Shown here piece after piece: positions 1 to 8,417 of a stretch of DNA of 64,000 nt. Positions within the stretch are counted from its first letter, which is position 1; each line of letters begins with the position of its first letter. The DNA is from FEN-1099 sp964511015 (GTDB lineage Bacteria > Lernaellota > Lernaellaia > Lernaellales > Lernaellaceae): the NCBI GenBank assembly GCA_964511015.1, contig CAZEDX010000005.1, forward strand, positions 26,917 to 90,916. Reading direction: 5' to 3'. A program made the translations under genes and the position numbers. A model generated the notes under the pieces. It had not been told where the DNA came from. It searched no databases and worked only from the letters and a program-made list of their open reading frames with translations.

Positions 1-643
1 CTCCCGCCGCCGCCACTTCCAACGCGCGTTTCGCCTGCTCCTGCCCGCACACATCGGCCAGGTCGACGTCTTCCTGATGCGACGATCGGCCGCAGAGAGG
101 TGTCGGCGGCGCGACATCGACCGCCCGCTCGCCCCGCAACCAGGCCACTATTTCGGTTAGGTGGCTGAACCCGCGCACCTCCACCCCGTCGGCGGTCGCG
201 GCCTCGGCAACGTTATCGTGGGCCACCAATAGCCCTTCTACACTCTGTTGCTTCATGTGATCCGCCACCACCATCGCACCGGGTACCGGCTTGATGGAAC
301 CATCGAGGCCGAGCTCCCCCAGGACCGCGTGAGAGCGCGTACGCAAGCGCGGAATTAGCCCGTAGGCCTGCATCAGCCCGATGGCGATCGGCAGGTCGAG
401 CGCCGCCCCTTCCTTGCGGCGATCGGCCGGAGCCAAGTTGATAACGGTGCGATTGCGCAGACACGAAAAACCGCTGGCCGAGAGCGCCGACAAAACACGC
501 TCCTGGCTCTCGCGTACTGCCCCGGCCGGCAAGCCGACAATCCGCAGCGAAGGCAACCCACGTCCGGCGTAGACTTCGACATGCACGGTGAAGGCTTCTA
601 CCCCGACCGTCGCTCCGGAAACCACTTGGCCCAAACCGGACAT
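1..643 (-). CDS. comM: ComM/YifB-family magnesium-chelatase-like AAA+ protein (5' part only)
   Basis: The reading frame runs off the left edge, so about 214 N-terminal residues are visible. They begin MSGLGQVVSGATVGVEAF, followed by VGLPAGAVRESQERVLSAL, INLAPADRRKEGAALDLPIAIG and VLGELGLDGSIKPVPG, the characteristic N-terminal ChlI-like fold of YifB/ComM. The last visible stretch, DVCGQEQAKRALEVAAAG, enters the AAA+ core just before the Walker A loop. Known family members are ring helicases that promote branch migration during natural transformation. The ATG at 643 is preceded by AGGAGG. The 5' leader (644-824) carries palindromic repeats that could be operators. The ATPase core is outside the window, so intactness cannot be judged. 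Confidence 0.93.
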   Translation of the reverse strand, partial: MSGLGQVVSGATVGVEAFTVHVEVYAGRGLPSLRIVGLPAGAVRESQERVLSALSASGFSCLRNRTVINLAPADRRKEGAALDLPIAIGLMQAYGLIPRLRTRSHAVLGELGLDGSIKPVPGAMVVADHMKQQSVEGLLVAHDNVAEAATADGVEVRGFSHLTEIVAWLRGERAVDVAPPTPLCGRSSHQEDVDLADVCGQEQAKRALEVAAAG

Positions 644-760
644 CGCATCCTCCTGCCCGTTCCCACGAGCAATGGACATGCCAACGGCGGACGAAAAAAT
701 GAATTCCCTTATGAATCAAGCAGTTGACCGAAAACGGCGTTGCGAAGCAGGCGATGATGT

Positions 761-820
761 GTTCGGAAATCGAACAGTCGTGTTCGGATTCCGAACAGTC
801 AGAACGAACACCAAGTGTTC
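761..820. promoter_or_regulatory. Cluster of GAAC/GTTC palindromes upstream of comM
   Basis: Between the comM start and the sialidase stop lie GTTCG-N5-CGAAC at 761-775, a 7-1-7 palindrome (GTTCGGA-T-TCCGAAC) at 782-796, and GAACAC-N3-GTGTTC at 806-820. The first two are 21 bp apart, two helical turns, and between them CGAACA-N4-TGTTCG (771-786) is also symmetric. Such phasing suggests a dimeric regulator binding one DNA face. Half-site letters resemble GAAC-type LexA boxes but the spacing differs (N6 or N7, not N4), so the regulator is unknown. A role as a hairpin at the end of the sialidase transcript is the alternative; no T-tract follows. Confidence 0.45.
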
Positions 821-824
821 TTGC

Positions 825-1997
825 TCACTCCCGCAACCATTCCGGAGAGAAGACAGCGAAGTCGATGCGCAGATAGGGCAGGAACGGTAACAGACCTCTC
901 TCATACAAGCAGCCTAGCTGCCCGTCGGGCAAGACCGCCAGCGCGGAATACGCCGAACCGCCCGGGTTCAACACACGTGAAACCGGCCAGGTTTTGCCGT
1001 TGTCGGCACTGAGATAGACGGTCAAGTTGCGCCGGAGCAGTTCGCTTTCCGACGCCAGCCCTGAATACAACAGGCCGTAAGACGTGTTCAGCAGGCTGCC
1101 CATGCACGAAGGATCAAGCAATTCGTCGTCATGCGCCACGCCGGTCCAGGTTAGACCCCGGTCCTCGCTGCGCCCCACCCAGCGCCGATGCACCGCCGAC
1201 AGATCACGCGCGTTAATGACGAGACTGCCGTCGTCCAGTTCCGCCACCTGCGATTCGTCGGAATCCGGCACCAGACTTCCTCCGATCTGCCAGGTCTCCC
1301 CGTCGTCGCTATAGATCACATGCGAGTAAGCTTCGCCGTTGGTCGCGTCGCGGTGATCGCACGGGACGATGAAACGGCCATCGGCCAACTGGATGCTGCG
1401 CCCGGGACCCGTAGCGTACCATGTCCATTCTTCTGGCTTCACCTGGGTGGTGATGTCTAGCGGCTCGGACCAACTCGCCCCTTCGTCGCTGCTGCGGGTG
1501 ATAAGTACCCGCCGGTTGGTCGGGTCGTCGGCGGGGTTGGTGCAAAAGGGCAACAGGATGTCGCCGGTTGCGCGGTCGACGACTGGCGCCGGATTGCCGG
1601 CGGTGTCGAAACCGTTGTCGACAATGACACGCAAGGCCGACCAGGTGCGCCCGCCGTCCACACTGCGTTTCATGACCAGATCAATGTCGCCGGTATCGGC
1701 AATGCTCGGACGCCCTTCGCAAAAGGCGAGCAATGCGCCAGTGGCGGTTTCGATAACGGCAGGAATCCGGTAGACGTCGTATCCTCCCTGCCCGCCGACA
1801 AAGACCGGGTACTCGGCGAACTCGATGGCGCCGTCATCGGTGGCGTCATCGTCGATATCGTTGTTGGCGTCATCGTCGTCGCCGGGCGCGTTGGTGTTGT
1901 CGTCGGCTATGTTGTCGTCATCACCGGAATTTTCACATGAGATTGCCGTCAGAACAGCCAGGAGCAATACAAGGCCTGGCAGCAGATTGCTTTTCAT
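825..1997 (-). CDS. Sialidase-like (GH33/BNR) lipoprotein with N-terminal Asp-rich linker
   Basis: The 390-residue protein begins with a lipoprotein signal (lipobox TAISC, Cys21), then an Asp-rich linker of about 35 residues, then a six-bladed sialidase propeller. Visible family marks are the YRIP motif carrying the first catalytic Arg, the GDIDLVMKRS segment with the acid/base Asp, at least five Asp boxes (SVDGGRTW, SSDEGASW, SDDGETW, SEDRGLTW, SADNGKTW) and LYERG near the C terminus with the Tyr/Glu pair. It should sit lipid-anchored in the envelope and cleave terminal sialic acid or a related sugar, though substrate is inferred from fold only. The start is fixed by AAGGGGG upstream of the ATG. 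It is monocistronic and divergent from gspN. Confidence 0.85.
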   Translation of the reverse strand: MKSNLLPGLVLLLAVLTAISCENSGDDDNIADDNTNAPGDDDDANNDIDDDATDDGAIEFAEYPVFVGGQGGYDVYRIPAVIETATGALLAFCEGRPSIADTGDIDLVMKRSVDGGRTWSALRVIVDNGFDTAGNPAPVVDRATGDILLPFCTNPADDPTNRRVLITRSSDEGASWSEPLDITTQVKPEEWTWYATGPGRSIQLADGRFIVPCDHRDATNGEAYSHVIYSDDGETWQIGGSLVPDSDESQVAELDDGSLVINARDLSAVHRRWVGRSEDRGLTWTGVAHDDELLDPSCMGSLLNTSYGLLYSGLASESELLRRNLTVYLSADNGKTWPVSRVLNPGGSAYSALAVLPDGQLGCLYERGLLPFLPYLRIDFAVFSPEWLRE

Positions 1998-2223
1998 CCG
2001 AGCCCCCTTCTATTTCCAGATTGTTGGGATTGGAGAGACAAGTCAAGTTATGCGATTTTGATCGGCTTTCCGGTCACGGCGTTCAACCAATGGGCCATCG
2101 GCCGTGTCTGAACGCTGACGTACGCAACGCCGGTCAGGGTGGTGTGCGGTTTGGACTCCATTCCAAACCTTGCACGGCTCCGGTGGACATGCTAGAAGGC
2201 TGCGAAACGGAAACGGAGCGCCG

Positions 2224-3144
2224 ATGCGCAAATTGATTGCTTGGCTTAGGGGTTTGAACTGGAAGCTGACCCTTGGCTATTGCGCCCTGTTTTTCGTGCT
2301 GTTCTTCGTTTTCTTGTACCTGACCTTTCCCTACAACTCGGTTCGCGACGCCATCGTGCGTCAAGTTGAAAGCCTGCAAGGCGCGGAAGGCACTTCCGCG
2401 ATGCGCATGCGCGTGGAAGTGGCCGATGTTTCTCCGTTCCGGTTGACCGGCGTGCGCCTGCAGGGCGTCAAACTCTCCCGGCCCGAGGATCCACGACAGG
2501 TATTGCTCAATCTGAACGAAGTGCGAATTCGCCTGCGGCCGACCCAACTTTTACGCGGCCGGCTGTGGCTCGATTTCGACGTCTACGCCTACGACGGCGG
2601 CGCCGCGGGCTCCTACTGCAAACGCGGCCCAGTGACTGATCTGGCGTTGAACTTTGTAGGGCTGCGCCTAGCAAAATACGGCACGCGCGAACTGGTGCAG
2701 AAGTTCGGCTCGATGTCGTTGGACGGCACGTTATCCGGCCAGTTCGAGCTCCACTTCAACCCGGCGATGCGCCGCAACAACAGTGGTGGGCTGACGTTGA
2801 ACATCGACAAATTGAAGGCCACCGGCATCACCATGGTCGGCAACAAGCTGCCCGACATGACTTTCGAACCGGGCAAGATCGTGTTGAAGATGCAGAACCA
2901 GAACTTCCAGGTCGACGAATTCAAACTGAAGAGTGACCAACTGGAAGTGGATCTGACCGGCCGCATCACGCTGGCCGATCAGATGAAGAACAGCCGCCTG
3001 TTCCTGAACTTCAGGTTCAAGCCTTCCGACGAACTTGAAACCGCCTTAGGCATGTTGATGATGACGATGAAAGAGCCGGATGACGAGGGCTTCTATTCGC
3101 TATCCATCAACGGCACGCCGGGGAATCTCCGCACCCGTCACTGA
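2224..3144 (+). CDS. gspN: Type II secretion system protein N-like (GspN)
   Basis: A 306-residue protein with one N-terminal membrane helix (residues about 15-33) and a large periplasmic part rich in beta strands. The architecture and phrases such as VRDAIVRQVESL, FRLTGVRLQGVKLS and the DGTLSGQFELHF repeat-like strand pattern match the long GspN form found in deltaproteobacterial type II secretion systems, related to AsmA-like domains. I chose the ATG at 2224 because it has GGAG upstream and gives a normal Met-Arg-Lys inside-positive start; an in-frame ATG 54 bases upstream gives an implausible extension. It lies alone here, away from other gsp genes, and its 3' end overlaps the convergent mgtC-like gene by 7 bases. 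Confidence 0.72.
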   Translation: MRKLIAWLRGLNWKLTLGYCALFFVLFFVFLYLTFPYNSVRDAIVRQVESLQGAEGTSAMRMRVEVADVSPFRLTGVRLQGVKLSRPEDPRQVLLNLNEVRIRLRPTQLLRGRLWLDFDVYAYDGGAAGSYCKRGPVTDLALNFVGLRLAKYGTRELVQKFGSMSLDGTLSGQFELHFNPAMRRNNSGGLTLNIDKLKATGITMVGNKLPDMTFEPGKIVLKMQNQNFQVDEFKLKSDQLEVDLTGRITLADQMKNSRLFLNFRFKPSDELETALGMLMMTMKEPDDEGFYSLSINGTPGNLRTRH

Positions 3145-3644
3145 TCGTGATCTGCAGACTGCTTTTTTCTGGGTACCGTCCGGCGAGTGTCGTGGTTGAA
3201 ATACCGCCGCTCCACGATGGATACAATGATCAACGCTGTAACCATGACCGTGGTGACGGCGAAGCCGAGTAACGGGTAACCGGCACCGACTAGCGCCCCG
3301 ATCGCCGCCATCGTCCAAATCGTGGCAGCGGTGGTCAGCCCGCGGACCGCCATTCCCTGTTGGATGATGACGCCGGCGCCTAGGAAACCGACGCCAGTCA
3401 CCACCTGCGCCGCAATGCGGGTTGGATCGACGTCTTGTCCGCTACCGCTGGCCATCATTTCGCCGACCATGACATACAACGCCGCGCCCAAACTGATCAG
3501 CATCATCGTGCGCAAACCGGCCTCGCGATGATGGATCTCCCGCTCAAGGCCGCAGGCGATTCCGCACAGCATGGCCACGGCCAGCCGCATCCAGATGGTA
3601 ACATCAAGCAACCGCGCCAAGTCGAAACCGGTTGATGCGCTCAT
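3138..3644 (-). CDS. mgtC: MgtC/SapB-family membrane protein
   Basis: About 168 residues with five hydrophobic segments and the diagnostic MgtC motif set: LARLLDVTIWMRLAVAMLCG, the LEREIHHREAGLRTMMLISLGAALY loop, and GVGFLGAGVIIQQG followed by VRGLTTAATIWTMAAIG. Family members are inner-membrane proteins linked to growth at low magnesium and to modulation of F-ATPase or membrane potential. It lacks the C-terminal ACT-like domain of Salmonella MgtC, like most environmental homologues. The start at 3644 (MSASTGFD) avoids overlap with the upstream gene's 3' end at 3659; a longer start at 3671 is possible. Its 3' end overlaps gspN convergently. Confidence 0.88.
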   Translation of the reverse strand: MSASTGFDLARLLDVTIWMRLAVAMLCGIACGLEREIHHREAGLRTMMLISLGAALYVMVGEMMASGSGQDVDPTRIAAQVVTGVGFLGAGVIIQQGMAVRGLTTAATIWTMAAIGALVGAGYPLLGFAVTTVMVTALIIVSIVERRYFNHDTRRTVPRKKQSADHDQ

Positions 3645-3658
3645 CCAGAATCCCCTGT

Positions 3659-5176
3659 TCAGCATCCACACGCGTCGGCATCGTCGGCGGCGGACGCTTG
3701 GTTGCTGTCATCATCCACGTCGTCGTCTAGGTCGTCGTCCTGATCGTCGTCGGCATCATCGTCGGACAGATCGTCATCGGCGATGTCGTCGTCGGCATGG
3801 TCGTCGTCCGCAACGTCGTCATCCGCGCTGTCATCATCGACAATGTCGTGCGGTTCCAGAAAATCATAGTAGCGCCCCATCCAGTAGGCGATCAGGTAGT
3901 CGACTCCGGGCTGCACGTGCTGAGGCAGCCAGCCGTAACATTGCAAATGGTGGGGTGTGCGTTGCCACAGGTATTCCACGCGACACCGGTCGGTGATTTC
4001 CTGCGCTCCCTCGGCCTGGTATGCGAAACCGAGCAAATCGTTGAGACCCAACGACTCGGCCAAGTCGGTCAGAAACACCGATACCGGATCGACCGGCAGT
4101 TGCGGACAGTTAATGTGAATCTCGCGGTTGGGCGGATCCTGGAAGACGGTGAGCGAGTGAAGATCGTCTTCCATGATCTCCTTCGCCCCGGCGCACTGAC
4201 CCATTTTTTCACAGGCGATCAGATAGACGTAGTCGAAATAGACGTTGTGGGTCCATTCGACCAGCCGGCGCTGTTTGCTGAACAGATCCCAATAGACCGC
4301 CAAACGTTCCGGATCGTCATCCAGCCGGAACAGGTTCAGATCGATCTGGTGCCGCAGGTTGTTGGCGAAGTACTCGGTATACCGGTTGAAAAAGGCAATG
4401 CTCGTCAACGGCAGCGTGGGCGCCAGTTTTTCGAACTGTTCGGCATACAGATCCCAATACTCTGCCGTGTCCAGAATGTGCGCCGCGATCAGGCAGAAAA
4501 CGAGGCGTTTCTGGCCGTCGATCATCGGCGCCGCCGTGGTCGGCAAGCCTTCCTCGTTGAGAATCAGCCAGGCGCTGTTGCGCAGCTTGTCGATGACCTC
4601 TTTCACCATCTCGCGAATCAGGGCCCGGGTCGGGGCGTCGTCGATGAAATCGTAGGCCAGCGCGAGGCCGTGCCACCAACCCACATATTGGTCGGACGAA
4701 CTGTTGGACAGATAGAAAGTGCCCAGCCACGGGCCGGTGCCGTATTCGAGCAGGTCGCTGCCGGCGTACTCCAACCAGTAGGCCGGATCGTTGACCGGGC
4801 CGACGTAACGCCCGATGTACCCGGTGGTTTGCGTCACTCGCAGGTGATCGCGCAAGGTCTCCACCGCGGCGATTGCGTTCTGCTTGGCGTCTTCGTCGCC
4901 CGTCACCGCGTAGCGGAATGATTCGGCCGCGCAGTAGGTGGCCGTCCACATCGTGGAATCGCCCTGGCCGCGGTAGTACAGCACCTTCTCCAGGTCCTCC
5001 GTTTCGAACATGATCTGGACAATGCCGCCATAGCCCGGCACGTGGTGGTCGCGGAGCCAGGTTTCGTAGTCGATGGCACGTTGAAGCAGGGCCGGGTCTT
5101 CGTCTGCCGAAACGGGCGCCGCAAACGCGATCGCCACCGCGCCCAAAAGGAATAGGACGAGCGTTCTTTTTCTCAT
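3659..5176 (-). CDS. Secreted alpha-helical protein with Asp-repeat C terminus ending in ACGC
   Basis: 505 residues: a cleavable signal peptide (residues 1-24, ending APVSA), then a long helical domain of about 410 residues rich in Trp, Tyr and Cys, then about 65 residues of DDD(S/V/H/I/L)-type repeats and a final DADACGC. I do not recognise a named family; the spacing of Trp/Tyr-rich helices (YETWLRDHH, GDSTMWTATYCAAESFRYAVTG, YVGWWHGLALAYDF) resembles an alpha/alpha-barrel as in glycan-processing or terpenoid-cyclase-like proteins. The Asp tail plus terminal Cys is shared with other secreted proteins in this window. It lies 61 bases downstream of cydB but probably has a separate role. Confidence 0.8.
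   Translation of the reverse strand: MRKRTLVLFLLGAVAIAFAAPVSADEDPALLQRAIDYETWLRDHHVPGYGGIVQIMFETEDLEKVLYYRGQGDSTMWTATYCAAESFRYAVTGDEDAKQNAIAAVETLRDHLRVTQTTGYIGRYVGPVNDPAYWLEYAGSDLLEYGTGPWLGTFYLSNSSSDQYVGWWHGLALAYDFIDDAPTRALIREMVKEVIDKLRNSAWLILNEEGLPTTAAPMIDGQKRLVFCLIAAHILDTAEYWDLYAEQFEKLAPTLPLTSIAFFNRYTEYFANNLRHQIDLNLFRLDDDPERLAVYWDLFSKQRRLVEWTHNVYFDYVYLIACEKMGQCAGAKEIMEDDLHSLTVFQDPPNREIHINCPQLPVDPVSVFLTDLAESLGLNDLLGFAYQAEGAQEITDRCRVEYLWQRTPHHLQCYGWLPQHVQPGVDYLIAYWMGRYYDFLEPHDIVDDDSADDDVADDDHADDDIADDDLSDDDADDDQDDDLDDDVDDDSNQASAADDADACGC
3668..3845 (-). repeat. Asp-codon tandem repeat tract encoding the C-terminal tail
   Basis: GTC/ATC-rich triplets on the plus strand encode repeated DDD plus one or two small residues. 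The tract is in frame and sits immediately before the terminal Cys codons. Repeats of this kind can change length by slippage in multiples of three without breaking the frame. Confidence 0.7.
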
Positions 5177-5237
5177 CGGCCGTCTCCTGAGGGGTCCCTG
5201 GGCCGGGATTCAGTGTAACGGAATCGTATGGCGGTGG

Positions 5238-6257
5238 CTAGTATTTTGCGTCTTCGAGACTGACCTTGCCGCGGAACGTGCGGTAGATCCAGTAGGTGTA
5301 GCCGAGCACCAGCGGCATGAAAACGACGGCGATGATCAACATCGTGGTCAACGTCTTCGCGCTGGAGGACGAGTTATACAACGTCAGGCTCAGCGACCCG
5401 CTTTCTGTCGACGGCACGAGGTTCGGGAACAGCGACGCGCCGGCGGTGGCCATCAGGCCGATGATGGCGCCGGCCGACGACAAAAACGCCTTTCCTGCCT
5501 CACCCCGCTGGTGGTAGTAACGCACCGAGAAAATGGCGCCCAACGCACCGAGCGGCGCCACCAGCAACAAGGGCTGATACCAGAAGTTCAAGGTCATGCG
5601 CCCTTGCGTTAACAACGTCACCGCGCCGGCCACCACAAAAAGCGCAAAATAGAGATACCAGACCACGTCCACCCCGCGGCGAACCCGCTCGGCAAATTCG
5701 CCATCGGTCTTCATCAGCAGGTAGAGGCCGCCGTGTACGATGATCATCGCCAAACCCAGCAGACCGATCAGCAGCGAATAGGGGTCCAACAGTCTCCAGA
5801 AACCGCCGAGATAATCGCCGCTTGGCGCCAATTCCATGCCTCCCAGGACGTTCCCGAGAGCCACGCCGAACAGCAGCGCCGGCAACACACTGCCGAGGGC
5901 GAATGTGGTGTCGAATACCCGGCGCCAACGGACGTCTTCAAGCTGGCTACGAAACTCGATCGAAACCGCTCGCATGATGAGGCCCAACAGCACCAGAATC
6001 AGGGCCAGGTACATGCCGGAAAACACACTGGCATATACCGGTGGAAACGCGGCGAACATGGCCCCGCCGCCGGTGAGCAGCCAGACTTCATTTCCATCCC
6101 ACACCGGGCCGATGGCGTTGAGCACTTTTCGCCGGTCGTCATCCTTCTTGGCAAACAGGTGCCAGAAGCCGGCACCCAGGTCGAAACCGTCGAGCACCGC
6201 GTAGCCGGTAAGTAGCACCCCGATCAGGAAGTACCAAATGGTCTGCAACGTCATCAT
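5238..6257 (-). CDS. cydB: Cytochrome bd ubiquinol oxidase subunit II
   Basis: 339 residues with about eight membrane helices. The N terminus shows the family signature: IWYFLIGVLLTGYAVLDGFDLGAG, then VWDGNEVWLLTGGGAMFAAFPPVYA. CydB pairs with CydA to make the terminal oxidase that reduces oxygen to water without proton pumping, with high oxygen affinity. The ATG at 6257 overlaps the cydA stop (ATGA), so the two are translationally coupled; a second ATG directly follows and may be used instead. In-frame codons further upstream lie inside cydA and are not part of the gene. Confidence 0.96.
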   Translation of the reverse strand: MMTLQTIWYFLIGVLLTGYAVLDGFDLGAGFWHLFAKKDDDRRKVLNAIGPVWDGNEVWLLTGGGAMFAAFPPVYASVFSGMYLALILVLLGLIMRAVSIEFRSQLEDVRWRRVFDTTFALGSVLPALLFGVALGNVLGGMELAPSGDYLGGFWRLLDPYSLLIGLLGLAMIIVHGGLYLLMKTDGEFAERVRRGVDVVWYLYFALFVVAGAVTLLTQGRMTLNFWYQPLLLVAPLGALGAIFSVRYYHQRGEAGKAFLSSAGAIIGLMATAGASLFPNLVPSTESGSLSLTLYNSSSSAKTLTTMLIIAVVFMPLVLGYTYWIYRTFRGKVSLEDAKY

Positions 6258-7594
6258 GACCGCACCCCCTGCTCCAAGTTCTCGGCCAGCGGTTCCGGCC
6301 CATGCAGCACGGCCCGACGCACTAGGAAAACCCACAACGCGAACAGCATGGCGTAGATCAGCGAGAACAACACAATCGACGTCAATACTTGCGCGGCGGG
6401 CACCATGGCGGAATAGCCGTCGGAAGTGCGCAACAGCCCGTAAACGATCCACGGCTGGCGGCCGATTTCGGCGACAAACCAGCCCAATTCATTGGCGATC
6501 ACCGGTGCCGGAATGGCTAACAAAGCGATCCACAAATACCAGCGGCTGTCGGCCAGCCGATTCCTTCGGGAGAGCCAGAAGCCGACCGCCGCAAACAAGA
6601 CAAAAAACGCTCCCAACCCCACCATGAGGTGGAAGGAAAAGAAGGTGGGCAAGATCGGCGGACGATCTTCGATTTCAAAGTCCTTCAGGCCTTTGACCTC
6701 GGCGTCGAACGAGCCGAAGACGCCGTAGCTAAGCAGCCCCGGCAATCGTATTTCGAACAGGTTGCGTTCCTGGGCCACGCTGGGTAGGCCGATCACCAAC
6801 AGGGGCGCGTTGGCAGTGGTTTCCCACAGCCCTTCGGCGGCGGCCAATTTGCTTGGCTGCAGCTGGCCCATCTTGACCGCGCTGGCGTGGCCGGTGCCCC
6901 ACTGGGCCATCGCGGCGATCAACAGCACGATCAGCGCCATGCGTGCCGTTTCCTGGGCGACTGACGTATGGCGTTTTTTGAGCAGGAACCAGGCCGACAA
7001 GCCTAGCATGTAGAGCGATCCGGCGATCAGCGCCCCCACGATGACATGGGTGAAACGCGAGATCGTCGTCGGATTGAACACGGCCGCGGCGAAGCTGGTC
7101 AGTCGGGGGATTCCGTCGACCATTTCAAAGCCAGCTGGCGTTTGCTGCCAGGAGTTGGCCACCACGATCCAGAACGCAGACAACGTCGCACCCAAGGCCA
7201 CCATCAACGACGAGAACCAGTGTGTCTTGACCGACAATCGATTCCAGCCGAACAACAACATGCCCAAGAAACTCGATTCCAGGAAAAATGCGATCACGCC
7301 TTCCGCCGCAAGCGGCGCACCGAAAATGTCGCCGACAAACCGCGAGTAGTTGGCCCAATTGGTGCCGAACTGGAACTCCATTACGATGCCCGTGGCGACG
7401 CCAACCGCGAATCCAAGCGCATACACGTGCAACCAGAAGCGCGCCATGGTGCGGTAGATCTGTTTCCCGGTGCGCAGATAGCGCGTCATGATCCAAAAGA
7501 TCATCCAGCCCATACCGATGGTAAGCTGCGGAAAAATATAGTGAAATCCAACGGTTAGTCCAAATTGCAGCCGCGACAGAAAAATGGTGTCCAC
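6254..7594 (-). CDS. cydA: Cytochrome bd ubiquinol oxidase subunit I
   Basis: 446 residues with nine membrane helices. Visible landmarks are FLSRLQFGLTVGFHYIFP with the heme-ligand His18, GVATGIVMEFQFGTNW, the AAEGVIAFFLESSF segment carrying conserved Glu residues for the proton path, FTHVIVGALIAG with a heme b558 His, and ELGWFVAEIGRQPW. At 446 residues it is shorter than the about 520 of E. coli CydA, indicating the short Q-loop (CIO-like) subtype. The start is GTG at 7594 with GGGAG upstream. It follows ferritin by 100 bases and ends overlapping cydB, placing oxygen reduction in the same cluster as peroxide and iron proteins. Confidence 0.96.
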   Translation of the reverse strand: MDTIFLSRLQFGLTVGFHYIFPQLTIGMGWMIFWIMTRYLRTGKQIYRTMARFWLHVYALGFAVGVATGIVMEFQFGTNWANYSRFVGDIFGAPLAAEGVIAFFLESSFLGMLLFGWNRLSVKTHWFSSLMVALGATLSAFWIVVANSWQQTPAGFEMVDGIPRLTSFAAAVFNPTTISRFTHVIVGALIAGSLYMLGLSAWFLLKKRHTSVAQETARMALIVLLIAAMAQWGTGHASAVKMGQLQPSKLAAAEGLWETTANAPLLVIGLPSVAQERNLFEIRLPGLLSYGVFGSFDAEVKGLKDFEIEDRPPILPTFFSFHLMVGLGAFFVLFAAVGFWLSRRNRLADSRWYLWIALLAIPAPVIANELGWFVAEIGRQPWIVYGLLRTSDGYSAMVPAAQVLTSIVLFSLIYAMLFALWVFLVRRAVLHGPEPLAENLEQGVRS

Positions 7595-7648
7595 GGTTCA
7601 CTCCCGAAATGTCGATCGCAAGGCGTTTTTTCGAATCGCTCGGTTGTG

Positions 7649-7682
7649 GCTGCCCGGCCGCGCCGTCACACGGCCGGGCAGC
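7649..7682. terminator. Perfect 12-bp GC-rich hairpin between ferritin and cydA
   Basis: The sequence from 7649 to 7660 is exactly complementary to 7671-7682, with a 10-base loop. The stem is almost all G and C. No T-run follows closely on the minus strand (an A/T stretch, 7627-7633, starts about 16 bases beyond), so it may be a Rho-assisted terminator, an attenuator or an mRNA-stability element that lowers cydAB expression relative to ferritin. Confidence 0.5.
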
Positions 7683-7694
7683 GAATGAACTCTG

Positions 7695-8198
7695 CTAGTC
7701 TTTCGCGAACTGACGTCCCGCCAGCTTTTTGTCAAGCATGAACAGGCCGTGTGCATGCTCTTTGATCATCTGGAATTGCTTCACCAACTCGTCGGTATTC
7801 TTCTCTTCTTCGACTTGCTCGGTGATGAACCAATCCAGGAATTTCTGCGTGGCCTTGTCGTCTTCGGCCACTGCCAGATCGTAGAGCTTGTTGATCCGTT
7901 CCGTCACTTTGCGCTCGTGCGCATAGGCTTCCTCAAAAACCGCGGTGAAGGTTTCCCAAGTCACTTTCGGCTTGTCGATCTTGTCCAGTTCGACATGCCC
8001 ACCACGATCGAGGATGAACTGCTGGAACTTCATCGCGTGCACCAAAATCTCCTCGCCCGCCTGGATGCGCAACCAGTTGGCGATGCCGGGAAAATTCCGT
8101 TCCTCGGCCCACAAGGCCATCGCGAGATAGATGTAGCCCGAGTAGGTTTCGAAGTTCATCTGATCATTCAGCGCTTTCTGCACTCTGTCATTCAGCAT
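7695..8198 (-). CDS. ftnA: Ferritin (non-heme iron storage, FtnA-like)
   Basis: 167 residues forming a standard four-helix ferritin. Iron-site residues are visible in NFETYSGYIYLAMALW (Glu17), GEEILVHAMKF (Glu/His pair) and the later ITEQVEEEKNTDEL helix with the Glu/Gln ligands. The length is right for FtnA, and the absence of a heme-binding Met52-type motif argues against bacterioferritin. It stores iron as ferric mineral in the cytoplasm and limits Fenton chemistry. The start has AAGGAG seven bases upstream. It lies between rubredoxin and cydA in the cluster apparently controlled from the Fur-box promoter. Confidence 0.95.
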   Translation of the reverse strand: MLNDRVQKALNDQMNFETYSGYIYLAMALWAEERNFPGIANWLRIQAGEEILVHAMKFQQFILDRGGHVELDKIDKPKVTWETFTAVFEEAYAHERKVTERINKLYDLAVAEDDKATQKFLDWFITEQVEEEKNTDELVKQFQMIKEHAHGLFMLDKKLAGRQFAKD

Positions 8199-8231
8199 AG
8201 TTTTCTCCTTGGGTCGCTGTCCGGCGACCGG

Positions 8232-8393
8232 TCACTCTGTGACCTTCTCGAATTGGTCCTTCAGGGCGCCGCAGATGGGGCACACCCAGTCTTCCGGCAG
8301 TTTGTCGAACGTCGTGCCCGGCTTGACGCCGTTGTCAGGATCGCCCTTTTCCGGGTCGTAGATGTAACCGCACACCATACATTCGTACTTCAC
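8232..8393 (-). CDS. Rubredoxin
   Basis: A 53-residue protein with the full rubredoxin signature: MKYECMVCGYIYDP at the start, DPDNGVKPGTTFDKLPEDWVCPICG in the middle, and a Glu/Lys-rich end. The four iron ligands are Cys5, Cys8, Cys38 and Cys41. It carries one electron, and here the natural partner is the adjacent rubrerythrin, which needs a rubredoxin-type donor to reduce peroxide. I chose the GTG at 8393 because CAGGAGG lies four bases upstream and the protein then starts as rubredoxins do; an in-frame ATG at 8411 would add MKQEEA. Confidence 0.95.
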   Translation of the reverse strand: MKYECMVCGYIYDPEKGDPDNGVKPGTTFDKLPEDWVCPICGALKDQFEKVTE

Positions 8394-8417
8394 CGCTTCC
8401 TCCTGTTTCATCGTGAA

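Noticed and set aside
213..719. Open frame on the minus strand across the comM region
   Set aside because: It is a different frame of the comM gene; the real frame starts at 643 and gives the clear family sequence.
771..786. GAAC-N6-GTTC as an SOS (LexA) box
   Set aside because: Known GAAC-type boxes have four bases between half sites; here there are six, so the assignment is not supported.
3797..4921. Long plus-strand frame opposite the Asp-tailed secreted protein
   Set aside because: It is antisense to a gene with signal peptide and a sensible product; the frame has no recognisable domain and is a by-product of GC bias.
8232..8411. ATG at 8411 as rubredoxin start
   Set aside because: It leaves the ribosome site inside the coding region; the GTG at 8393 gives the canonical MKYECMVCG start.
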